A DNA stretch of 64,000 bases, taken from NCBI RefSeq assembly GCF_022201045.2, contig NC_068557.1, forward strand, positions 3,844,001 through 3,908,000, read 5' to 3'. Shown in pieces: positions 1 to 9,186 of the stretch. The notes below the pieces were generated by a model. It searched no databases and was not told the origin of the DNA. It saw only the letters and a list, made by a program, of their open reading frames with translations. Positions within the stretch are counted from its first letter, which is position 1; each line of letters opens with the position of its first letter. The translations under genes were made by a program, and so were the position numbers. This stretch comes from Citrus sinensis (Eukaryota > Streptophyta > Magnoliopsida > Sapindales > Rutaceae).

Positions 1-193
1 GGCTAAGGGAAAGGGGGAGAAGCTCTGCTGCGTAAAATATATATGTGGTTGAAGTGGGAGAAAAAAGAAAAAAAAAATTCCTAATCATTTCTTATGCTCA
101 TATCAATGTTGACTTATTATCGAAATATTTTATTACAGTGAAAATATAAGTTTTTTTCCCTCTCTACATTGTATACTTTTTCTGTTTAATTAA

Positions 194-456
194 GAGTGTA
201 TTTAGGATTGATGTGCTGTAACTTTTAAATTACAGATGCTGTGAAAACAAAACTATAATTATGAAACAAAAGTTAGTAATATATAATAAATGTAAATTTT
301 AAATAATAATTTTATTAAAAATATAATAGATTTTTATTATACAAGTGAAAAATCATATCAACACATCTTCTAAGTTATAGTAGCTATTATGTACCAAACA
401 CTTTAATACTGTAACTTTTAAATTATAACTGCTCAACCTTAATTTTAAACGCACTC
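194..456. mobile_element. PIF/Harbinger-like MITE
   Basis: The two ends are inverted copies of each other. The left end reads GAGTGTATTTAGGATT and the right end, reverse-complemented, GAGTGCGTTTAAAATT. A second matched block (TAACTTTTAAATTAC type) lies further inside. The element is flanked by TAA on both sides (191-193 and 457-459), the 3-bp target duplication usual for PIF/Harbinger elements. It has no coding capacity. The family name is inferred from the TSD and ends. Confidence 0.65.
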
Positions 457-543
457 TAAACTATTTATGAAGCAAAAATTTATGAGTTATGTCAATTAAT
501 GAATTCGAATTATAGTTCTGGATAGAAGTAATGCGCAAACAAA

Positions 544-616
544 GACTCCATGGCCCAATGGATAAGGCGCTGGTCTACGGAACCAGAGATTCTGGGTTCG
601 ATCCCCAGTGGAGTCG
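544..616 (+). tRNA. tRNA-Arg (anticodon ACG)
   Basis: A full cloverleaf can be drawn. The acceptor stem GACTCCA (544-550) pairs with TGGAGTC (609-615), and G616 is the discriminator. The anticodon stem CTGGT/ACCAG encloses the loop CTACGGA with anticodon ACG at 577-579. The T arm contains GGTTCGATCCC, which is also the internal B box of the pol III promoter, and the D arm carries the A box. There is no intron. T-runs follow at once. It decodes CGN arginine codons after A-to-I editing of the wobble base. Confidence 0.96.
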
Positions 617-626
617 TTTTCTTTTT
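617..626 (+). terminator. RNA polymerase III terminator of tRNA-Arg
   Basis: TTTT followed by C and TTTTT starts directly after the tRNA discriminator base. This is the normal pol III stop signal on the non-template strand. Confidence 0.85.
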
Positions 627-1629
627 GGTTTTTTTTCTTCTAACTTTTTTAAGCTTTTTAACTGCCTGGGAACAAACAGTTCGGGTTCCCCGAACCGGAT
701 GGAAGAAAACCTGAAACAAACCCTAATTCCAAATTGGAAGAACAAATACTCAAACAGCGACAAACAGCGAAGAGTCCGTCCGTCCGTCCGTCCGTCGCTG
801 CAACCCGTAATTCGACTTCCTGTTGCCATGTACCGGCGCCGCTGAGTACGTTCGTCGTCCTCACTCGTCACGCTGCCTTGCTTCCACTTCGGCTGTCCCA
901 AGGTAAATTGCTGATTTTTTATGTTAAACATAGGCTTCCATGAATGTTGAATTCTTAATTCTTGAGAAAGAACGGATATTTAGGGTTAGGATTTTTATAT
1001 AAAAATGAGAACTTTTTAGCTCATTTTAGGATTTTTTATTGAATTTCCTTGCAACCAATTATCATTTGGTTGCATTATTATGGGGGTCATATGCTTAATA
1101 TGAGGAATGAATTGAATCATTCAGCTAGTGGAGGATTACTTGCCCTGAATTAGAGATCATAAAGCTTGCTAGCAAGGGCCAGGGAGAATTAAATTTCTTT
1201 CATTTGTAATTTATTAACTTCCTAATGATATACTCAAAAAATATATATTTGTAGTCTCACATCCTTGTGAATGGCAAGTGATTCACCCAAAATCCAGCTA
1301 AAGCCTAAATGCTTGGAGACTCGCTCACCACAATGAACAGAACCCTAAACATATTACCTCATTGAATATAACCCGATTGAATTTTTGAGGTTGACCCAAC
1401 TAACAGTTGTTTGGATTTAAATAATTCTCCATCTCAATCAGTGAACTGATTGTCAATTACAGTAAATATGGTGAAGAACAACATCGTTGAACTCTAAGGA
1501 AGGGTACTGGTGATTCTCATTCTGACAAGATGGCAAATTCCCTCACTGAATTGAAACCCTGGCTGGTATAAGGTATAAGGTATAAGGTATAAGGTATCAG
1601 TATCCGTTTTATTTGCATTTTTCCTCAGC
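627..1629 (+). promoter_or_regulatory. Promoter, 5' UTR and 5'-UTR intron of the INTS3-like gene
   Basis: The stretch contains a short CGTC microsatellite (774-796). An untranslated first exon probably ends at 902 (AAG before GTAAAT), followed by an intron at 903-1628 ending TTTTTCCTCAG. The ATG at 1630 lies one base after the acceptor. A TAAGGTA-type tandem repeat sits near the 3' end of the intron (about 1568-1600). Leader introns of this kind are common in plant housekeeping genes. The exon/intron boundaries are inferred from splice consensus only. Confidence 0.55.
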
Positions 1630-3243
1630 ATGGCTTCAAAACTAATTGGAACAGCACCTCGTGAAGCTGAAAATCCTTATGAACTCTCTATAAGGCAGGC
1701 TTTTGATGCTCTTGAATCAAAATTGCGACCTCCTTTTGCTTTAACAGTCCCAAATCCACAAGAATACATGCAGCTCAATAGGGCTATTCTTTACGGGGTT
1801 TTATGTGAACCTCATTTTGCCAAAGTTCATATTAAGCATTTACATGCTATAGTCACTGATGGGTATGCTTTATTTGTGAGTTTGCTTGTTAAAGTTGTTA
1901 AGGAGTTGTATGTTAAACTGTTTGATTCTGTGAAGAATCAGTTGATTTGGGTTACGAAGGAGATGATTAATGTTTCGGCTGTAGGGTTTGATGGTTTGTT
2001 AGTGAGTTTGTTGAGGCAAATTGTTGGTGGAGATTTTAGTGATGGGAATTTGTGGTTGTGTTTTGAGTTGGTGAGCCTGTTTTTGGGTAAATGGGATTGT
2101 TTGTTAGAGGAGGAACCGTTGGTTCTGAGTAGTGCTTTGTATACTTTTCTTCATTTATTAGCTGATCATTGTAGATTATTGACTAATTCAAAGTTAGACG
2201 TGTTGAAGTGTTTAGAGATTGATTTTTGTGTCAAAATGTTGAGAGAGCAGTTTCAGTTATGTTTGAAGATTGGTAGAGATCTTATTCGGCTACTGCAAGA
2301 CTTGGTTCATGTACCTGTATTTCGTGCTATATGGAAAGATTTAGTATTGAACCCGAGTGAGTTTAAGACCCCGGGGTTTTCGGATATTTCACAATTGTAT
2401 CATCTGAGGACTTCGTCCCGGTATTTCTTAACAAGGATCACTCCTGAAATGGAAACTCAATTGCGGTTTTTACTTACACATGTGAAATTGGGTAGCCAAA
2501 AGCGGTATCAGGCATGGTTTGCTAAGAAGTTTCTTTTTGGGCCAGAAAGAGAGACTCTGATAGTTGACATTATACGGTTTATATGTTGTGGACATCACCC
2601 CTCTAATGAAATCATTCAATCAGATATTATTCCTAGATGGGCTGTTATAGGTTGGCTTCTTAAGAGCTGTCAAAAGAATCATGTTGAAACCAATGCGAAG
2701 CTTGCACTGTTCTATGATTGGCTTTTCTTTGATGAAAGTGTGGACAATATCATGAATATTGAGCCTGCAATGTTGCTGATGGTATGCTCAATACCAAGAT
2801 ACATTGACATGACTCACACTCTTCTCGATTTTTTATTCCTTCTCGTGGACAACTATGATGTTGACCGGAAGGATGTTATAGCTAGAGGAGTAAAATCAGC
2901 TTTTGCTACGCTTGTTCATAAAGGAGTAGTTCAGTCATTGGATGTCTTGGTCTCATGTAAAACACTTTCTCCTTATCTGAAAGAGAGGCTACGGAAGATT
3001 CAGGTTTTGGAAGTTGGAGTTCCTAATGAGTTGCATCTGTTACATATTTCTCAGCACTCAATGGAAACTTTCAATTTGCCATCTCCAACACCATGCTCAG
3101 AGACAGAGAGGCAACCAGCAAGAACTGGGGAATGCGGATTGCAAATTAAATCTGCTGATGAACCTATTGCAGTTTCTGATGACTTAGTTATTGCTTGCCA
3201 TTCATCACCCAATAATGGTGTAACCTTTGAGAGTTCAGTTTAA
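1630..3243 (+). CDS. Integrator complex subunit 3 homologue (INTS3 / EMB2739-type)
   Basis: A 537-residue protein from a single coding exon. Residues from about 10 to 470 follow the conserved N-terminal half of INTS3, a helical-repeat scaffold of the nuclear Integrator complex, which cleaves snRNA and other RNA polymerase II transcripts. It is predicted to be helical throughout, with leucine-rich pairs of helices and no signal or membrane segment. The last 60 residues are polar and low in complexity. Human INTS3 is about twice as long, but the plant homologue (Arabidopsis EMB2739, embryo-lethal when lost) is similarly short, so the length is normal. The start is supported by the splice acceptor one base upstream and by an MASKL start. 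No frameshift or internal stop is seen. Assignment rests on recognition of the family, not on a search. Confidence 0.85.
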   Translation: MASKLIGTAPREAENPYELSIRQAFDALESKLRPPFALTVPNPQEYMQLNRAILYGVLCEPHFAKVHIKHLHAIVTDGYALFVSLLVKVVKELYVKLFDSVKNQLIWVTKEMINVSAVGFDGLLVSLLRQIVGGDFSDGNLWLCFELVSLFLGKWDCLLEEEPLVLSSALYTFLHLLADHCRLLTNSKLDVLKCLEIDFCVKMLREQFQLCLKIGRDLIRLLQDLVHVPVFRAIWKDLVLNPSEFKTPGFSDISQLYHLRTSSRYFLTRITPEMETQLRFLLTHVKLGSQKRYQAWFAKKFLFGPERETLIVDIIRFICCGHHPSNEIIQSDIIPRWAVIGWLLKSCQKNHVETNAKLALFYDWLFFDESVDNIMNIEPAMLLMVCSIPRYIDMTHTLLDFLFLLVDNYDVDRKDVIARGVKSAFATLVHKGVVQSLDVLVSCKTLSPYLKERLRKIQVLEVGVPNELHLLHISQHSMETFNLPSPTPCSETERQPARTGECGLQIKSADEPIAVSDDLVIACHSSPNNGVTFESSV

Positions 3244-6224
3244 AATCTTGGATATCTTAGAAATTCAAATAAATTGGCCCTTTCCAAGACCTCGTAACAC
3301 CATGCCTTTCAATGATGGATGTACCCAAATGCTGTAGCAACTCAGTTCTAAGTTTCCTTTACAGCTCAAAAAAGTCGGTGCGTGACAGTTGAGCATCAAC
3401 TTAAGGACTCAGTTTCGCTTCAGTATACAGTCAAGCGTAAGAATGTTGCCTCTAAGAGTTGAGCAGTAAATTATATTTTATCAGAATTTTTGCAGGTTGG
3501 GTTTTACATATTTATTTGAATTTTTTACTGATTAAGTATTTTCTATATAAATAAACAAATTAACAATCTATTGCTAAGGAAAGGAAAATACTGAGTAAAC
3601 TTTTGCCTAGGAAAAGCAAGCCAAAATTGGTTTCATTTTGTATTATACGCACACCTTGTCGTTTTTTCAATCGTCCGTAACAGTTAAAATAATTCTGTCA
3701 TAGTTTATATAGATTTTCTACTCTATATACTTTGATTAACTTCTTTCTTATATAGTACCGCTATTTTCAAGGGAGTATTTTCTTGCTGGTTTCATTGCCA
3801 CAAGCATCTGTTTCACTTAGGTTTCCATTTTAGTATGGTTTGAACTTGGCTTTCTGCAAGTCAGGTACAGAAAAATGATTATTTGTTGTATTAGCTGAAG
3901 ATCCTAACACCAATAGTCCAAAGTCTTCAGAATCTCTGGTGTAATACACCCTTCCAAAACTTGTTGCCTTGTACATGGAAATGTGGCAACAATTTATTGG
4001 TGGGATATGTATCTGGAGAGCTTAAGACATTGAGACATTCTCAACCAAAAGATAGTGAAAGATATTACAATTCTGAAGCAAACAGTTTTGGTTCTGATAA
4101 TAGAACTTTGTGGTCCATTTGTTTGTTTTGCTGGGAAAAATGATTAATTACTTGCTGTCTCAGTGCTAAAGCATCTCAAAATAAAGAGAAATCACATGTT
4201 TTTTCAACAAGGCCCTGCATTATAACAACATGGACTGTTGCTTCATTATGCCAATGCTTGTAATTATTTAGAGAGTTCTAATGATTGACTTTAGAATGGA
4301 ACAATACTATTAAGACGATGTATCTGAAAGAGGGTTAAAATGCTGCAAAAGCACTGCTGTTGTATGTTATTGCTACTTTTGAATAGAAGTTCGTTTCCTC
4401 CTCTTCCCTGTCTAATTTTGATCCTAATCTTTCACTTTTTTATCTTCTAGTTTCTGGCTTTATTATCTACTTAAAAGTCCCCTAGCCTTCTAACCTTAAG
4501 TTTGCATTTTGCAGTTTATGGTCTGGGAATTTTCATCTTCTTTGACTTATAATTGACTTGTTTGTTGCATTTCCAGCACTATGGCTTTAAGATGTCAGAA
4601 CCTAGTGCTTTGCTTATCTTAGAAAATAATTCACATCATAGTAAATCATCTAATTATGCCTCTTTCTTAATCTCAGAGATGCTGGTTCGGACTTATTGAG
4701 AATGCCTCTAGAGCTACTAGGGACATCATAACACTTTGGAGTTGAAGTCAAATTGGTACCTTTACCCCCTTATTCCACCTGTTTGAAATCTTGAAAATTG
4801 TTGAATTGATGAGGTTATAAAGGGAACAACTCCAAGTGGTTTAAGTTTATGCTACACAACACCCGATGGCTTGTGAGCTACATGAGATATGGAGATCAAT
4901 TTGTTGAATAAGCAAGCAGATTTTTGAAGAGGTGTAGAGAAAATACTAGAAAAAGTGACAGAAACTTGAGCTGCACAAGATGAGGTGGCATGTTAATATT
5001 ATTATGGTTAGCAGAGTCTATGACTCATTTCTGCAGTCTAAAGACTGAAATTTGAGTGAAGGGTGAAGAAGACCTGAAAGGGTATTAAGAAAGGAAATTG
5101 AGAGCCAACAAGTTACATGCTGTAAGAAGGAAATTGAGAGCCAACAAGTTACATGCTGTAAGAAGGAAATTGAGAGCTAACAAGTTAGGCTGTAAGCCTG
5201 TAATCCCTGACCAACTAGAGAGGACATTGTCAGCAATGATGATCACTAGCAACAATAGGTATTCTTTTTCTTTGTAAAATATTAGCTGAGATTATGGAAA
5301 CATAATTCTCAGCTAATAGGACATTATGAAAATCCAGAGAATGGCGTCAGCTTATGCATTTTTCAGTAACTTTATTAAGCTCAATAGTAGTTTCCATTTA
5401 TAATGTAAAAATTTTCAGTCATTTTGTTGCTCACTGAACAATTTGCTAAGTACTGTGGTGTTATTCATTTAAAGCTTCTTCTTTTTTTTTTCTTATGAGT
5501 TTTTATGTGGATCTAATACGTGCATGAATTAGCAAAATATTCATTTCAATCTGGCTAATATTAGTAGCCTCAGAAGGATTTTTCGGAGCTGATGGCTTTT
5601 GGTCTGTGTTAAAGTTTTATCCGGGAGGTGTAGGTTCAAGGGCTTTAGTTACTGGGATTAGCGTTTAACATTGAAGGAACACTCAGCTGTTTAACTTCTG
5701 GGTAGTGCAGATGGAGGAGTTGCACTGCAGAATTTTCATTTCTGCATCAGAAAACCAACTATAGACTTGGGATTCCTCTCCACAATCTGCTTTTTTCTTC
5801 GGCAGTCTGAGCATTGATATTTGGTGCACCGGGTTTATCTCTGCATCAGCAGAGTTTATGTGCGGATGATTTGATATTTCAGTAGTCTCTCATTCTGATC
5901 TGTGTCTTCTTTTGATGCTGCCACTGTTGGCTTACAGATTACTATTTCATTGGCCGTTCCCACTCCTACTGAATTTTGCAAAATTGTAAATGTTGGTTTT
6001 TTTTCTCTACCTCAAACCTCTTAGTGGATGATTTTTCTAATTTCTTACAATCTATTACTTATTTCAATAAAATTAATCTACTCTTTATGCTCAGAAATGA
6101 ACAAGGAAATTGCATGTCATTAAGGGAAATAATTCAATATAGACAATATCATAACATTTGTGTTTAGAGCAAAACTATAATACTACAGCAATAAAGGCTA
6201 GGGATGCATGCATCAAATTCAAAT
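3244..6224. other. Gene-free stretch: 3' UTR of the INTS3-like gene and intergenic DNA
   Basis: I see no convincing coding region here. The first few hundred bases probably hold the 3' UTR. The rest is AT-rich unique-looking sequence with a three-copy tandem repeat at 5091-5196. Short open frames (60-63 codons) near 3961 and 5976 have no family features. Confidence 0.6.
5091..5196. repeat. Three-copy 36-bp tandem repeat
   Basis: Units start at 5091, 5127 and 5163. The first two are identical over 36 bases. The third has a substitution and a 2-base shortening. It lies in noncoding DNA downstream of the INTS3-like gene. Confidence 0.95.
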
Positions 6225-7808
6225 TTATTGGCATCTTCTCTTTAGCTGAACTGGAAACCCACCACTCATCTTAAGCTGCAAAGATAGCTTGTAAGGAGGG
6301 TTCATCATCTTCTCTGGAGTAGCACCTCCATTAATGGCTACGATCTCAAACTGATGCAACACCGTTGCAGCAATCAACTTCATCTGCAGATAAGCCATAT
6401 CCTTCCCCAAACACAACCTGGGCCCTCCGTGAAACACCGGAAACTTAAACTGATCACACGGCTGAAACACCCGATCGTCATCCAACCACCTCTCAGGCCT
6501 GAACTCCCTGCAATCCTTTCCCCACACTCTCTCCATCCTCCCCATTGCATAAGCCGAATAATCAGCGAACCACGCTTTTCTCACCCGCGTCCCATCCGGC
6601 CACACATCATCATCCACCGTCAATCTCGAATCAATAGGCACCGGTGGAAACAGCCGCATTGACTCCGACAGAGCAGCATGTAAATAATGCAACTTCTTCA
6701 GCTCATCATAGCTGAAAATCCTGGGCTCGTTACCCGACAACAACTCATTATCCGGAGACTCAATAAGCGAATCCAACTCCGCGCGAATTGCATCCGCGCA
6801 CCTGGGGTGACCGGCGATCAACCAGAAGAACCATGTCAGCGCCGTCGACGTCGAATCTTTACCTGCAAGAATGAAGCTTATAACGATATCTCTCAGAAAC
6901 TTCCTCCTCTGTTCTCCATCTTTAAACTCCATATCCGAGCTCGCGACAATGAATCTTGACAACAAATCTTGGTGATTTTTATCATCATCATCAACACTAC
7001 TAATCTTTAAGCTCCGTTCTTTTGATGCAATAATATCCATAGCGTACTCGTTGATCACATAAATTGCTTCTTTAAAGAGCTTCTCCGGTTCAATATTGAG
7101 CAATCTTTTCGCTTTCCAAAACGCAGCAACTGGGGACATGAATCTTTTCCAGCAAATATCGGTGGCGTCGTTAAATGCTTCAATAAAATAAGAATTTTCC
7201 ACCATAGTAGAAGGATCAACACCGAATGCAACGTTGCACATATTATTAAAAGTGAAATCTTCCAACACTTTTTGCAAATCAATCACCAAGCCCTCGTCGC
7301 AGGCGATGCACAGGGACGGCAAGAGCCGTTCGGTGATCTCAGATTCGACCACGTCCGTTATGAAGTTCTTGAGGGACTTGGTGCTGAACTCGTGGCTGGC
7401 GATCTTGCGCTGGAGAGTCCAGGTGGGTCCGTCGGCGTTGAAGATGCCGTCGCCGAGGAGCTCGCGGAGGACGGCGGAGAAGCGGGAGCCTTTGACGTAG
7501 TTGGGGAAGTTGGTGTGGAGCAAGTGGCGGACATTGGCGGGGTCGGCGGTGGCCACGCCATTGGAGAGGTTGAGGAAGGAGTTGACTTGAATAGTGGAAG
7601 ATGGGGTTCCGGAGAGCTGCTCGGCGACCCAGTCGTGGAAGCGGTGGCGGTTGCGGAGGAATCCGAGGAGGTTTCCGATTATGGGATGGGATTCTGGAGA
7701 TGGGGTTTTGGTTTTGGATTTGGATTTAGAAGAGAAGAAGGAGAAAGTGAAGAGGATGAGAGTGAGAAACGTCAGAAATGGCACCACGGTGCCGTTTAGG
7801 TCCAACAT
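6225..7808 (-). CDS. Cytochrome P450, CYP94 family (fatty-acid omega-hydroxylase type)
   Basis: 527 residues, no intron, the usual size for the CYP86/CYP94 clan. An N-terminal hydrophobic segment (about 8-26) anchors it in the ER, followed by the HPIIGN hinge region (41-46). The C-helix WTLQR is at 130-134 and the I-helix oxygen-binding motif AGKDST at 315-320. The K-helix ExxR is E382-R385 and FRPERW is at 436-441. The heme loop FHGGPRLCLG is at 459-468, with Cys466 as thiolate ligand. All essential residues are present, so it should be active. CYP94 enzymes hydroxylate the omega end of fatty acids or, in CYP94B/C, jasmonoyl-isoleucine. The sequence around the C and I helices looks most like CYP94A/D members to me, but subfamily and substrate cannot be settled here. 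The start is the first Met before the membrane anchor. The C-rich antisense strand creates long open shadow frames. Confidence 0.93.
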   Translation of the reverse strand: MLDLNGTVVPFLTFLTLILFTFSFFSSKSKSKTKTPSPESHPIIGNLLGFLRNRHRFHDWVAEQLSGTPSSTIQVNSFLNLSNGVATADPANVRHLLHTNFPNYVKGSRFSAVLRELLGDGIFNADGPTWTLQRKIASHEFSTKSLKNFITDVVESEITERLLPSLCIACDEGLVIDLQKVLEDFTFNNMCNVAFGVDPSTMVENSYFIEAFNDATDICWKRFMSPVAAFWKAKRLLNIEPEKLFKEAIYVINEYAMDIIASKERSLKISSVDDDDKNHQDLLSRFIVASSDMEFKDGEQRRKFLRDIVISFILAGKDSTSTALTWFFWLIAGHPRCADAIRAELDSLIESPDNELLSGNEPRIFSYDELKKLHYLHAALSESMRLFPPVPIDSRLTVDDDVWPDGTRVRKAWFADYSAYAMGRMERVWGKDCREFRPERWLDDDRVFQPCDQFKFPVFHGGPRLCLGKDMAYLQMKLIAATVLHQFEIVAINGGATPEKMMNPPYKLSLQLKMSGGFPVQLKRRCQ

Positions 7809-8748
7809 TGGGGTTTGCCCTTATCGTTCTCCTGTGAAATGAGAGGAAATTTGGTGCTTTATTTATGTGATGATAACAGGACACCCGACTTTCAATAACG
7901 AAATCCTTCTTGTGACGCATTTTTATTTTATTTCGAAAATTTTACTCTCCTTAAATATATGAAAAAGATCTATATGATGAACATTTTGGACCTCAACTTT
8001 GTTTTGAATGATTGAATCTTTGTTAATTCTTAGAAATTTGAGTCAGTAGTCTTATCAACTTTTTGGGATATTTTTCTAGTGTGTGATTAAATTCTTTGCT
8101 TGTTCGGAATGAAATATTAGTAAATTTGTTTCTAATAGGTAACCCTATTGAAGAAGGTGGATGCGACCATTGGTAAAAAAAAAAAAAAAAATTCATTTTT
8201 GGTATACAATTTTGTGAATAAGATTAATATGATTGTTTTAATTTTTCACCTGATTGAATCATTAATTAAGGTATGGATTTGTAACGCATAATTAAACTGA
8301 TTTGTGTGTAATTCAATTAGTAGTATCTCTAGAGTCACTCAATCAGTAGTATCTCTAGAGTCCACTCCTACCCCATATTACAAGTGAAACAAAAATTGTG
8401 AAGACTACCATTAAAACAATCCAAGTGAGGCTTACAATGTCCATGTGAAATGTGTTCCTATCTCTGTGAATATGAAGAAATTAACTATTCCATTATTGTT
8501 TCCTACTAAAGTAATAATAGTCAACGACGACCCAACAACACCCTTGACATCAACGAGTTTATATCATTAAAATGGTTAAAGGTTTGGCTGTCTCGGTTGG
8601 CTTGTCATATTTAGGCTTTTGGGTGTTGGTGACAAGCAACTAGCTTGATGAAAAGCAGCGCAAACTCGGCATTTGAACCAAATTGAAGCTACATGAAATA
8701 ATTCGCAGTTTATAATCGTAGAGATAACGTTTGATTATTAGTTAAGTG

Positions 8749-8781
<33 letters not shown>

Positions 8782-9186
8782 TCAATTAAAAAGGTTTGGA
8801 TGAGAATGAAAAATCTCACCTACTAAATATCAACTTTTACTCTGACTGACTTCAATTCGAGTTATCGCAGGTACAAAACACATTCACAACCAACCAATAT
8901 ACTTTGGAGCAGTATATACTGGATTGGTGTGTGCACTATATTATACGTTCTTGGGAGAGAAAACTTCAAAGCAAGATGACATTGAAATAAACAGCAATAA
9001 TTTGAATAAAAGAGTAAATTTTTTGGAGGCTTTTTCCAACTTCAGCTAACTTGTTCTGAAATCTTTTGTCATGTCTTTGCTTCTTGTCAACTTACTGGCA
9101 ACTTCACTGAACGTCCCCTTTCTGTCTTTTCTAAGGCCGGCCATTGGTTAATTTCCTCTCATTCTTCATCATACTTTATATCCACC
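7809..9186. other. Intergenic region, promoter of CYP94 on the left
   Basis: AT-rich. It contains an A17 run near 8176, two tandem copies of an approximately 27-bp unit with AGTAGTATCTCTAGAGT (about 8320-8362), and a TG/TA microsatellite (8748-8778). Its left end must hold the CYP94 promoter and its right end the remains of the promoter of the decayed receptor-like gene. I see no gene. Confidence 0.6.

Noticed and set aside
575..943. Overlapping short frames around the tRNA-Arg gene
   Set aside because: They run through the tRNA and a simple CGTC repeat, and no protein family is recognisable.
3961..4143. 60-codon frame downstream of the INTS3-like gene
   Set aside because: No start context, no family, no splice link to a gene.
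7234..7842. Several long open frames antisense to the P450 gene, up to 175 codons
   Set aside because: Shadow frames of a GC-biased coding region. No domain or start context, and the P450 on the other strand explains the sequence.
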